A stretch of 64,000 nt of DNA from Acidimicrobiaceae bacterium. GTDB taxonomy: Bacteria; Actinomycetota; Acidimicrobiia; Acidimicrobiales; RAAP-2. The stretch's first letter is position 1. Each line of letters begins with the position of its first letter. The stretch is from positions 213,483-277,482 of the forward strand of contig PLHJ01000012.1 of NCBI GenBank assembly GCA_003138895.1, read 5' to 3'. The notes below the pieces were generated by a model. It worked only from the letters and a program-made list of their open reading frames with translations. It made no database searches and was not told the DNA's origin. The position numbers and the translations under genes were made by a program. This document shows positions 40,401-49,130 of this stretch, in pieces.

Positions 40401-40483
40401 CCAATGATCCAACGAATCGCCCCGCCACTGTCGTACCCGACGAAATTCTCGAACAAGCGAGAAATTCGGACTCGTTGCAATAG
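37463..40483 (+). CDS. MprF-like membrane protein: degenerate calcineurin-type N-terminal domain, TM region, C-terminal phosphatidylglycerol lysyltransferase (DUF2156)-like domain
   Basis: C-terminal DYFALRDDKQFFFFRDSLVAYAVYGGVALISPDPIGP...LKGLR..RLERKGYTIEFLDP...GERGFSMMLGRLF; many TM helices; N-terminal HRVFVINDLLLSP...IVVLAGNIFD...IVLLPGAVDT. Annotated start is TTG; GTG 37496 is an alternative. Confidence 0.85.
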   Translation: MGTSISARLDGVALTDRRTLPVPYGHRVFVINDLLLSPQTDPSSRPVHELVNLLNDTDDAAIVVLAGNIFDVSPTTDLRKFINATFAQLSELDAAVAHFVSGGQRAIVLLPGAVDTEISTDDLAHAVLNERHIQIASDLILQVASAHDVRDVAIVAGSSFVDELRVHPADRADARRLDDPEALQRFVASRVLYRKLSKWVWFPLWAMAIFDLTSTVLRVVNHFTRHHLRVRTFHPSNLWADVFINLIIIAVFEAAVVLVAGLTVRWRFRTASKVSALVATVEPLSATMVDDVDALELARRINTRGGVGAVVGGAPRPALAFLDNGVSAAAGPSRIVFIEREGRLGLPPVFTPVERVGIVEIEAASDVQVRLYVGGTTHAPATLLERLVGGRAAQPTPPDTTAIVGSWPTGDPWPIPSSRLRLQRRQRTIRRLVSFLLFLTGVANVVVAVSPPLRSRLHTVLSVLPIGVAQSAAAVTAVAGVGMIMMARGVRRGQRRAWLVASGLLAVTIFAHLARGGNPRDSLLALFVLGFLIVERRYFKATTDRGSIRSTFPRLALIGATAVIAATIGIELGQRHHHLPSWPTVMLACAERLVGISLISLPDAAADFVGPALLFVGVSLIVTGLYLLTRPVVDRRLSLQGTSTERRIAELRARDIVRRHGRGSLDYFALRDDKQFFFFRDSLVAYAVYGGVALISPDPIGPVAERTEVFSNFRSFAEANGWTIGVMAAGEDWLSIYHAAGLRYLYFGDEAIVNCSTFSLEGGKMKGLRQACTRLERKGYTIEFLDPATIEPRRVSDLVDLMGLLRRGEGERGFSMMLGRLFNPKDKGLLLTVVYGPDERPAALCQFVPSPAINGFSLDIMRRDPGDHPNGLIDYALCSTIAHLARHGGSHLSLNFAAFRSVLDGEKGEGAFTKVERWALRRLSGVLPIETLWSFNAKYHPDWLPRHICYPAAESFVPVVTAILRAESLTEIPLLGRLLTNDPTNRPATVVPDEILEQARNSDSLQ

Positions 40484-40582
40484 CCGCAAGTTTTGATATT
40501 CGCCGCTGGGCATCCGAAAAATTTTGGCATCGTGAAGTGAGCGCTGAACTCCACGCCACAATTTTTTGTACCAGAGCGAAGG

Positions 40583-41431
40583 CTAAAGACTGAGGCGACC
40601 ACGTATTGCTGAGGCCAAGCGAGTAGCGGCATCGGGCACAAAGGTCAAAAACAGCGAGGGTTCGACTAGTTCAAGTTCCATCACGGCCCAACCTTGCGGC
40701 GTTGACACAAAATCAATACGCGCGTACAAAAGATCTGAGAATCCCTTCGTCTCCAAAATATGTTTGGCAATGGCCGCAACTTCGGGTTCGACGGTCGCGA
40801 CGGACATCTGCTCCATGCGAAACAAGAAATTCCGATCGACTTCTTTTACGTTTAGCATCGCGCGCTTGGTCATGGCGTGCGAAAACGTTCCGTCAATGAA
40901 AATCACTGCCCGCTCGCCCATTTCATCGACCGACGAAACATACGGCTGCACGAGAACATCACGGCCGTGTTCATGAAGAGCCGCCACGTGTTCGCGAGCC
41001 GTCGCCACTTCACCCGGTCGATAACGCGCCGCGTCCCACGAACCCGCTCCCACCGCTGGCTTCACGACAAAATCGCCCGGCGGAAACGTGGGCGTCGTGC
41101 CAACATCGAAGAATTGCCCGGGTATTACTCGAACGCCAAGGCCTTCGAGGTCGAGCAAGTAATGCTTGTCGCTTGAGTATTCGAGCACGGGATAGGGATT
41201 CACGAGTCGAGGTACCGATTGTGCCCAGCGCAAGAACTCTGCCCGACGTGGTGAATAGTTCCACGTTGAGCGAATGACGTTCACGTCAAAACTGTCCCAA
41301 TCGACGTTTTTGTCGTCCCATACAACGAGCTGGGCGTCGAGACCCGCGACCTCGAGCGCCGTGAATAGTGTTGCATTGTCGGGATCAACGTTCTCGCCCT
41401 CGCACGTGACGATGGCCACGCGGTTACTCAC
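40583..41431 (-). CDS. ATP-grasp family ligase-like protein
   Basis: VIRSTWNYSPRRAEFLRW; FPPGDFVVKPAVGAGSWDAARY; LLYARIDFVSTPQGWAVMELELVEPSLFL; GTG start overlapping the nuoN stop. Confidence 0.9.
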   Translation of the reverse strand: MSNRVAIVTCEGENVDPDNATLFTALEVAGLDAQLVVWDDKNVDWDSFDVNVIRSTWNYSPRRAEFLRWAQSVPRLVNPYPVLEYSSDKHYLLDLEGLGVRVIPGQFFDVGTTPTFPPGDFVVKPAVGAGSWDAARYRPGEVATAREHVAALHEHGRDVLVQPYVSSVDEMGERAVIFIDGTFSHAMTKRAMLNVKEVDRNFLFRMEQMSVATVEPEVAAIAKHILETKGFSDLLYARIDFVSTPQGWAVMELELVEPSLFLTFVPDAATRLASAIRGRLSL

Positions 41432-42900
41432 GGGAGAAAGAGCAGCGTTGCCTTGTGCGCGAGGTCGGCAAAGGGACCCACCCAAATACCAAAGACGATC
41501 GTGGTCACGACGCCAAAGGCAATGACCAAAGCGGTAGGCCAAGGCACCACGATGCGCGGTGCGTCAAGTGCGTCTTCGGCGTAGAGCGAAAGCGTCCATC
41601 GCAGGTAGAAGAAAAAGGCAATGGAAGCCGCCACCATCGCAATAATCGCAATAGGGGCACCGCCCGCGTCCACGGCTGCCGACAGCACGGAGAACTTGGC
41701 GAAGAAGCCCGTAGTAAACGGTGCGCCGGCTTGTGCGAGCAGCAGTATGGCAAAGGCACCGCCGAGCCACGGTTGGCGTCGGGCGAGACCGCGGTAACTT
41801 TCGACGGCGTGCGAAGTGTCGTTGGGTCCACCCATGAGCGTCACGATGGCGAACGTCGCGATCACCAAGGGCGCATACGTAATGAGGTAATACAACGTCG
41901 CGGCGGCACCTCGAACGGTTCCCGCCCAGAGTCCAAGCAGCATGAAGCCCGCGTGGTTAATAGACGAATACGCGAGCAGTCGTTTTGCGTCACGCTGGAC
42001 GAGCGCGAGTCCCGCACCAACGAACGTCGTGAGAACAATGAGGACCCAGAAAATTGGACGCCACGTGTCTTGTTGGGTTCCCAGCGCTGAAATAAGCACA
42101 CGAACGAACGCGGCGAAGGCTCCCACTTTGACAATGGATGCCATAAATCCTGTAACGGGCGACGGCGCACCTTGGTACACGTCGGGGGCCCACGAGTGAA
42201 ACGGTGCCGCGGCGACTTTGAATGAAAACCCAACGAGCAATAAGGCGCCACCCGCAATCAGGAGACCGGGTCGCAGCAATTCATTTTTCCCAAGAAAATA
42301 CGAAATGCTCGAGAGATTCGTCGTACCGGTGGCGCCGTAAACAAGCGCCGCTCCGTAGATAAACACGGCGGAGGCAAATCCACCCATCAAGAAATACTTC
42401 AACGCGGCTTCAGATGAAGCGGCGCGGTGACGATCAAAGGCCACCAGAACGTACAAACCAATCGACAATATTTCGAGAGCGATGAAAATGACCACGAGGT
42501 CGTTCGCCTGCGCCATGATGACGGCGCCCGACGAAGCGGCCAGCGCCAAAATACTGAATTCACCATTTCGAACGTTGGCTCTCTTCGCCCAGTCGTGGGC
42601 CACCAACGTCGAAAGAAGTAATCCAACGCCGACAATCGCGCTCGCGACGATCGAGAACCCATCGAGCGCAATCGCGTGGTCAATCGTGGTGCGGGCCCCA
42701 TGACTCGCCACGTCCGACCACTGGAAAAACGCAATGACGACAACGGCAATCGAACTTGCCGCCGTTACTACGGTGGCCTGCAGGTTCGAGATGCGAGAAG
42801 GACGAAGTGCGCTCGCGAAGAGCAGCAGCAGCGCGCCACCCAGTAATGCGAGCTCGGGCGCTATGGCGAGGTAGTGAATCGAGGGGGCGACGAGCTTCAC
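41428..42900 (-). CDS. nuoN: NADH-quinone oxidoreductase subunit N
   Basis: YFLMGGFASAVFIYGAALVYGATGTTNL; KRLLAYSSINHAGFMLLG. Confidence 0.97.
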   Translation of the reverse strand: MKLVAPSIHYLAIAPELALLGGALLLLFASALRPSRISNLQATVVTAASSIAVVVIAFFQWSDVASHGARTTIDHAIALDGFSIVASAIVGVGLLLSTLVAHDWAKRANVRNGEFSILALAASSGAVIMAQANDLVVIFIALEILSIGLYVLVAFDRHRAASSEAALKYFLMGGFASAVFIYGAALVYGATGTTNLSSISYFLGKNELLRPGLLIAGGALLLVGFSFKVAAAPFHSWAPDVYQGAPSPVTGFMASIVKVGAFAAFVRVLISALGTQQDTWRPIFWVLIVLTTFVGAGLALVQRDAKRLLAYSSINHAGFMLLGLWAGTVRGAAATLYYLITYAPLVIATFAIVTLMGGPNDTSHAVESYRGLARRQPWLGGAFAILLLAQAGAPFTTGFFAKFSVLSAAVDAGGAPIAIIAMVAASIAFFFYLRWTLSLYAEDALDAPRIVVPWPTALVIAFGVVTTIVFGIWVGPFADLAHKATLLFLP

Positions 42901-44396
42901 TTGCTTACTCCCGTCGGCGCCACGTGCACGACGATTTGCTGCACGGAGGGTGTTATGCGATTGAGCAGCGGCTGTGGAAAGACACCCAAACCAACAATCA
43001 GCATGATGAGCGGAAGGATGATCAAGCGTTCGCGACCCGATACGTCCTTAATAGTGGCGTTGGGACCCTCGGCCTTGCCCTGGAAGACCTGCTGATAGGC
43101 CCAGAGTAAATAGAGAGCGGAGAACAACACGCCCGTCGTCGCGACAATGCCCCACCACTGGTGCGTACCAAAGGTGCCGAGTAAAATGAGGAATTCGGAA
43201 ATAAAGCCCGAGAGCCCCGGCAGTCCAATGCTCGCAAGCATGACCACCGTGAACAGTGCGGCCAACACCGGAGCGGGACCCTGGAGGCCCTTCAAGTCCG
43301 CCAACAGGTACGAACCTCGTCGTTTTTCGATGTAACCAATGATGAGAAAGAAAGCCGCCGTAATAACCCCGTGGTTGAACATCAACAACACGGCACCCAC
43401 CATGGCCAGTTTGGAGCCCGTCACGGTACCAAGCGTGATAAAGCCAACCTGCGCAAGTGAGGAATACGCGACGAGCCGCTTCATATCCTTCGAGACAGCA
43501 GCGAGAGCGGAGCCGTACAAAATTCCAATGACGGCGAGCGTTAAAACGTAGGGCTGAATGGTGTGCAACGCGAGCGGAAAAAGACCGACGGCAAATACCA
43601 ACAAACCATACGTGCCGAGTTTCGCCAACAATGCGGACAGTACCATCGAACCCGACGTGGGTGCTTCGGCGTAGGCAATGGGTGACCACGTATGAAACGG
43701 GAAAATTGGCGACTTAATGGCAAACGAAATCGCGAACGCAATGAAGAGCCAGACTTCAGTGCCGTGCGAGAGCGACGTGCCCGACAGTATGCCGTAGGAG
43801 AAATTGAGATCGCCGCCGGCTTGATGGAGGTGAGCAAATCCCAGATACAAAATTCCGACGAGCAAGAAGCCTGATCCAAAGAACGTGTAGATAAAGAACT
43901 TCAACGCGGCGCGGGCGCGTTCAGGTCCACCCCACTGGGCAATGAGGAAGTAACTCGGGACCAGCGTGAGCTCAAAGAACAAGAAGAATTCCAAAAGGTC
44001 GTGCGACACGAAAGCACCCATGGTCGCCATCAACAAGAACAGCATCCAGCAAACGAACGCAACTTCGTGTTTCGTTTCTCTCGCACCCAGCAGCGCCACG
44101 ACAACGACAATCGCCGTCAAAACAATCATGACGATGGAAATGCCGCTCACGGCCACGTCGTAGGCAAGTCCAAACGGCGCCGCGACAATCAGGCGGTAGG
44201 CGAAGTCGAACGTTCCCGCACCCTTGATGCCGGAGTTATAAAGAAACAGGACAACGAGCGAAATTGCGAGTTCTACAGCAGCAGTCGCCACCCCAACGAT
44301 GTACGCACCCTTCGTGACTTTACGAAACGCAATGAGCAGCGCCATACCAAGGAGTGGCACGACGAGTAGCGCGGTGAGCCATAACGAAGAATGCAT
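42897..44396 (-). CDS. nuoM: NADH-quinone oxidoreductase subunit M
   Basis: FFLFFELTLVPSYFLIAQWGG; SPIFPFHTWSPIAYAEAPTSGSMVLSALLAKLGTYG. Confidence 0.97.
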   Translation of the reverse strand: MHSSLWLTALLVVPLLGMALLIAFRKVTKGAYIVGVATAAVELAISLVVLFLYNSGIKGAGTFDFAYRLIVAAPFGLAYDVAVSGISIVMIVLTAIVVVVALLGARETKHEVAFVCWMLFLLMATMGAFVSHDLLEFFLFFELTLVPSYFLIAQWGGPERARAALKFFIYTFFGSGFLLVGILYLGFAHLHQAGGDLNFSYGILSGTSLSHGTEVWLFIAFAISFAIKSPIFPFHTWSPIAYAEAPTSGSMVLSALLAKLGTYGLLVFAVGLFPLALHTIQPYVLTLAVIGILYGSALAAVSKDMKRLVAYSSLAQVGFITLGTVTGSKLAMVGAVLLMFNHGVITAAFFLIIGYIEKRRGSYLLADLKGLQGPAPVLAALFTVVMLASIGLPGLSGFISEFLILLGTFGTHQWWGIVATTGVLFSALYLLWAYQQVFQGKAEGPNATIKDVSGRERLIILPLIMLIVGLGVFPQPLLNRITPSVQQIVVHVAPTGVSK

Positions 44397-44398
44397 GG

Positions 44399-46270
44399 CT
44401 ACCAGACCCGTCCAACAAGAAACAGCACGATGACAGCGATGCCGAGCACCATGGCCACGGCGTAATGGCGAACAAGACCGTCCTGCAGTTTTCGAAGACC
44501 TTCGGACGACTTGCGAACTGAGACCGCCGTTCCCATCACGGCACCATCGATGACGTCGGGTTCAATAACGTCACTCGAGAAATCAGCGAAAGCGGTGAGC
44601 GGTCGACCAATTGTGGCGTCGTAGAAGTCATCCCAGTGCCATACGTGATAGAGGAATGACGATTCGTAACGAGGCCACGGCTCGGTGCGTCGCCACAGAG
44701 TGAACGCAGCCAGGAGGCCAAACACTGCCGCGATCACGTCAACAATCCCGAGACTCCACTGCACGGTCGTGCTCGCGTGACTCAGCGCCGGCAAGGCGCC
44801 AAAGACGGGATTAATGAAACCCTCGATTGACGACACGTGTATCCACGGCAAGCCGAGCACGCCACCCAGTACGGACAGCACCGCCAAAATGACGAGCGGC
44901 GCCGTCATCACCCACGGCGACTCGTGGGGATCGTGGTCGTGCGTGATGCCACGGAAGCGTTCGGTGCCTCGGAACGTCAAGACGAAAAGACGACTCATGT
45001 AATACGCCGTAAGTACGGCCGTGAGAAGACCAACGACCCACAATGCTTTGTTGTACTCAAAGGCATTGACCAACACGTCCCCCTTCGCCCAAAAGCCAGC
45101 AAAGGGCGGAATGCCCGAGATCGTCAACCATCCAATAAGAAACGTCGGAAACGTGAGTGGCAAGTATTTGCGCAGACCACCCATGAGATGCAGATCTTGT
45201 TCACCGTTCAAAGAGTGAATGACGGAACCGGAACCAAGGAACAAGAGTGCCTTGAAGAACGCGTGCGCAACCATAAGGAAAATCGCCGCGGAATACGCGC
45301 CACAACCAACCGCCAAAATCATGTAACCAATCTGAGATACCGTCGAAAAGGCCAGTACCTTTTTGATATCGCGTTGCGACGTCGCAATTGTTGCCGCTAC
45401 CAACGCCGTCGCCGCACCGATGATCGCAATCGTGAGACGGCCGCTCGAAGAAAGTGCGAGGACTGGACCCATCCGGCACAACAGATACACACCCGCGGTG
45501 ACCATGGTGGCGGCGTGAATCAACGCCGACACCGGCGTGGGGCCTTCCATGGCGTCGGGGAGCCAGTTGAACAGAGGAATCTGCGCTGATTTTCCGGCGG
45601 CCGCGAGCAGCAGCGAAAGCACCACCAACGTGGCTGTTGTCGGCGAAAGCGATGACGTGTGGCTAAAGATTGTCAGATACGTCAGCGAGCCGGTGTGGTG
45701 AAACAACAAGAACATGGCAAATAAGAGCCCGAGGTCACCAACCCGGTTATAAATGAACGCCTTTTTGCCCGCAGACGCGGCGGCCGGCTTTTCGAAGTAG
45801 TAGCTCACGAGCCAGTAGGAACAAACTCCCACACCTTCCCATCCCACAAACGTAAAGAGCAGAGAGTTCGCGAGTACGAGAACCAGCATTGAGAAAACGA
45901 ACAAATTCAGGTAGATGAAAAACTTGTTGAAATCCTTTTCGCCATGCATGTAGCCAATCGAATACAGATGAATGAGCGCCGATATACCGGTGACGAAGAG
46001 GCACATAGTGATGGAGAGCGGATCAAGCAGCAGTGCGACGTGTACGTGAAAGTTCCCTACTCGTATCCAAGAAAAAAGATTGACCGTCGCTTCTCGCGAG
46101 TGTCGGTGAAGAAGCAGGACAAAGGCAATAACGGTCGCGATAAACGATGCGCCCACGACCGACGTCGCAATCCATCCCGACGTCGGCTCCTTGATCTGAT
46201 TACCCATAGTGATCAGAATCAAAAAGCCCACGAGGGGCAATAACGGAATCAGTACGGCTACGTGCGCCAT
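44399..46270 (-). CDS. nuoL: NADH-quinone oxidoreductase subunit L
   Basis: FVGWEGVGVCSYWLVSYYF; AQIPLFNWLPDAMEGPTPVSALIHAATMVTAGVYLLCR. Confidence 0.98.
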   Translation of the reverse strand: MAHVAVLIPLLPLVGFLILITMGNQIKEPTSGWIATSVVGASFIATVIAFVLLLHRHSREATVNLFSWIRVGNFHVHVALLLDPLSITMCLFVTGISALIHLYSIGYMHGEKDFNKFFIYLNLFVFSMLVLVLANSLLFTFVGWEGVGVCSYWLVSYYFEKPAAASAGKKAFIYNRVGDLGLLFAMFLLFHHTGSLTYLTIFSHTSSLSPTTATLVVLSLLLAAAGKSAQIPLFNWLPDAMEGPTPVSALIHAATMVTAGVYLLCRMGPVLALSSSGRLTIAIIGAATALVAATIATSQRDIKKVLAFSTVSQIGYMILAVGCGAYSAAIFLMVAHAFFKALLFLGSGSVIHSLNGEQDLHLMGGLRKYLPLTFPTFLIGWLTISGIPPFAGFWAKGDVLVNAFEYNKALWVVGLLTAVLTAYYMSRLFVLTFRGTERFRGITHDHDPHESPWVMTAPLVILAVLSVLGGVLGLPWIHVSSIEGFINPVFGALPALSHASTTVQWSLGIVDVIAAVFGLLAAFTLWRRTEPWPRYESSFLYHVWHWDDFYDATIGRPLTAFADFSSDVIEPDVIDGAVMGTAVSVRKSSEGLRKLQDGLVRHYAVAMVLGIAVIVLFLVGRVW

Positions 46271-46271
46271 G

Positions 46272-46577
46272 TCAGTCCTTCAACTCCGTCAATTCGTCAA
46301 CGGACGTCGACGCGCGCTTTCGAAACACCGCGACGACGATCCCGAGCCCAACGGTGACTTCCGCCGCGGCCACCACCATGACAAAGAACACCGTCACCTG
46401 TCCACCAATGTCGCTGAAACTACGAGAGAACGTGACAAACGTCAGATTGACGGCGTTGAGCATCAGTTCAATACACATGAACATGATGAGCGCACTGCGC
46501 TTTGTAAGAAGGCCAAAGGCCCCGATGCCAAAGAGCACAGCCGCTAAGACGAGATACCAGGCAATGGGGATACTCAC
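46272..46577 (-). CDS. nuoK: NADH-quinone oxidoreductase subunit K
   Basis: [44 protein letters not shown]. Confidence 0.97.
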   Translation of the reverse strand: MSIPIAWYLVLAAVLFGIGAFGLLTKRSALIMFMCIELMLNAVNLTFVTFSRSFSDIGGQVTVFFVMVVAAAEVTVGLGIVVAVFRKRASTSVDELTELKD

Positions 46578-47143
46578 GCGTCGCTACTTTCAAGCGTGCT
46601 CGCCCGTTCGCGTCGCGCTAAGACAACGGCTCCTACGACGGCAATGACGAGCAACGCTGCGGTTGCTTCAAATGCGAAGAGATACGTCGTGAACACCGCT
46701 CGACCGAGCTCTTGCACGTTCGAGTTATTCCCCTTGGTCGCCACGCCCGTCGCCACGTGGGGAACACCGGTAATCCAGTGTGAACGGGCCATCAAGAAAA
46801 TGATTCCAGCAATGGTGATGACAACACCGACGCCCGCAAATGCTCGTTGGCCCACCAGTGGGTCAACACGAACTTCATCTCGCCGGTCTACCCCCAAGAA
46901 CATGATCACGAACAAGAAGAGAATGACAATGGCGCCCGCATAGACAATGATTTCCACCGCCGCCAAAAACTGGGCTTCTTGCTCAATGAATGCAATGGCC
47001 ACGCCAAAGAGCGTCATGATGAGACTCAGCGCACAATGGACGGGGTTTCGAAAACTAATGACGCCGAGCGCTCCCACCACAATCATGAGGGCCGCCACCA
47101 CGTACACCACGACATCGGGAATGGTCAGCGCGACAGCAATCAT
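46574..47143 (-). CDS. nuoJ: NADH-quinone oxidoreductase subunit J
   Basis: [57 protein letters not shown]. Confidence 0.97.
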   Translation of the reverse strand: MIAVALTIPDVVVYVVAALMIVVGALGVISFRNPVHCALSLIMTLFGVAIAFIEQEAQFLAAVEIIVYAGAIVILFLFVIMFLGVDRRDEVRVDPLVGQRAFAGVGVVITIAGIIFLMARSHWITGVPHVATGVATKGNNSNVQELGRAVFTTYLFAFEATAALLVIAVVGAVVLARRERASTLESSDA

Positions 47144-47898
47144 TCGTGCAACCTTCGAATTTGAATCTTGTTACGCAGTTCTTTCAAATCGCTGATGAGC
47201 TTCTGGGGTCCCTTGAGGTGCAGAGGCACGTCTATGGGTTGGAGGTGGCGAGGGAAACTTTCTCGAATTTGCTTTGAGCCCGTGGCGTCATCGTCTCGGT
47301 TCTCTGACTGGCCGCCTTCGGCCGCTCGAATCCCGACGCCCAGGTCACCGGACCACTGCGTCAGACCTTCGTAGGCCGCAGAACCTGAAGGTGACGTTGC
47401 TCGCATCCAGCCACCGGTCATGGCGGCTTCGCCCTCGCGCCAGTCTTCCCAGGGCAGGTGCTTAGGTAGTCCGGCGTCGTCGACAACTAATTCGGCTTTC
47501 GTGTAGATAGCGTCGGCACGATTCGTAAACGAGAACTCAAACATCTTTGATTCCGTGATGGCTTCAGTGGGACAGGCCTCCACACAGAGGTCACAGTGAA
47601 TGCATCGCAAGTAATTGATTTCGTAGATGTAGCCATAACGCTCACCGGGACTGACCGGGTGATCGGGTGGATTGTCAAGACCGCGCACGTAGATGCAGTC
47701 AGCGGGACAAACGCCGGCGCACAATTCGCAACCGATGCACTTTTCCATACCGTCTTCGTAACGATTAAGAACGTGACGACCGTGTTGGCGAGGTTGCTTG
47801 GCGCGCTTTTGTGCGGGGTAGCCAGTGGTGACTCGCGCACGACCAAGGTGCTGGAACGTGAGTTTGAAGCCCCCGAAGAAACTAAGTGCGTTCGCCAT
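47140..47898 (-). CDS. nuoI: NADH-quinone oxidoreductase subunit I
   Basis: Two 4Fe-4S motifs CIGCELCAGVCPADCIYV and CIHCDLCVEACPTEAI. Confidence 0.97.
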   Translation of the reverse strand: MANALSFFGGFKLTFQHLGRARVTTGYPAQKRAKQPRQHGRHVLNRYEDGMEKCIGCELCAGVCPADCIYVRGLDNPPDHPVSPGERYGYIYEINYLRCIHCDLCVEACPTEAITESKMFEFSFTNRADAIYTKAELVVDDAGLPKHLPWEDWREGEAAMTGGWMRATSPSGSAAYEGLTQWSGDLGVGIRAAEGGQSENRDDDATGSKQIRESFPRHLQPIDVPLHLKGPQKLISDLKELRNKIQIRRLHE

Positions 47899-49130
47899 TA
47901 CGCCTTCTCCCCGTTGCTACGTTTACGAAATAGGTCGCCGCGCACGGGACGTTCGCCCACCGTTGGCAAGAACGAATCGAGACTCGCTGCTCGTTTTTGG
48001 CCCAAGCGAAACGCCTGGTCGAGAAGCAACCAGCCAAGCAGTAGTGCCGCAATCATTCCAAAACCCCAGGCCTTGGAAGCAATGAAGCCCGCGACAATAA
48101 GCATCCAGCCGAGTGATAACGGAATGAGTTTCTTCCAGCCAAGGTCCATGAGTTGGTCGTAACGAAGTCGTGGCAGGGCGGCTCGAAACCAGATGTAGCA
48201 AGCCGCAAACGTTGTTGTCTTTAACAGGAACCAAATGATTGGGAAAAGCCATCGCAGGTGAGGAATGTTCGGCACCCATCCCGCCGGTCCACCAAAGAAG
48301 AGCGTCACCATGATGGCTGACATGGTGATCGTGTTCATGAACTCCGCCAAAAAGAACAGTGCGAATCGCAGCGAGGAATATTCCGTGTGATAGCCGCCGA
48401 CGAGTTCGCTTTCCGCTTCCACTACGTCAAACGGTGGCCGACCAAGTTCGGCCGTAATGGCCGTAAGGAAAATCAAGAAGGGAACAACGCCGAGTCGAAT
48501 GACGTTCCAGTGCCAAATCCCGTCAGCCTGTGTCACCACGATGTTGTGGGTGGAGAGTGAACCCGACGCCAAAATGACGGTAACGACGGTGATGCCAAGA
48601 GCGGCTTCGTAGGAAATCATCTGCGCACTTGCTCGAACGGACGACAACAGCGGATACTTGGATCCCGAGGACCAACCCGCCAGGATTACGCCGTACACAG
48701 AAATTCCCGACATGGCGAGAAGTAACAAAATGCCAATCGGCGGATCGGCAACCTGCAATAGGAACGTGTGATGAGCGACGGTAACGCTGCCACCAATGGG
48801 CACAATCGAGAACGTGATGAGCGCCGGCACGAGCACGAGGTACGGCGCCAACTTGAAGACGAAGCGGTCCGCTTGGTCCGGAATGAGATCTTCTTTAAAG
48901 AACAACTTGATACCGTCGGCCAACGTCTGCAAAATACCGAAAGGACCCCAGCGCTGCGGTCCGATTCGACTTTGCATATCCGAGATCAGCTTTCGTTCAA
49001 ACCAAATCATCAAGGTCACTGAACCCATGAGTGCCGCGAACGCAATCAGCACACGCGCCAGCGCAATGATGACCACCGCGAGCGTCACCCCGTGCGCATA
49101 CAGAGGATCAACGGCAAACTGGTGCATCAC
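47898..49130 (-). CDS. nuoH: NADH-quinone oxidoreductase subunit H
   Basis: QSRIGPQRWGPFGILQTLADGIKLFFKEDLIP; ELGRPPFDVVEAESELVGGYHTEYSS. Confidence 0.98.
   Translation of the reverse strand: MMHQFAVDPLYAHGVTLAVVIIALARVLIAFAALMGSVTLMIWFERKLISDMQSRIGPQRWGPFGILQTLADGIKLFFKEDLIPDQADRFVFKLAPYLVLVPALITFSIVPIGGSVTVAHHTFLLQVADPPIGILLLLAMSGISVYGVILAGWSSGSKYPLLSSVRASAQMISYEAALGITVVTVILASGSLSTHNIVVTQADGIWHWNVIRLGVVPFLIFLTAITAELGRPPFDVVEAESELVGGYHTEYSSLRFALFFLAEFMNTITMSAIMVTLFFGGPAGWVPNIPHLRWLFPIIWFLLKTTTFAACYIWFRAALPRLRYDQLMDLGWKKLIPLSLGWMLIVAGFIASKAWGFGMIAALLLGWLLLDQAFRLGQKRAASLDSFLPTVGERPVRGDLFRKRSNGEKA

Noticed and set aside
43048-43689. 213-aa minus-strand ORF antisense-frame to nuoM
   Set aside because: Same-strand shadow frame inside nuoM; composition is Arg/His-rich and no domain is visible.
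44837-45589. 250-aa plus-strand ORF opposite nuoL
   Set aside because: Antisense shadow ORF, charged low-complexity translation, no recognisable motif.
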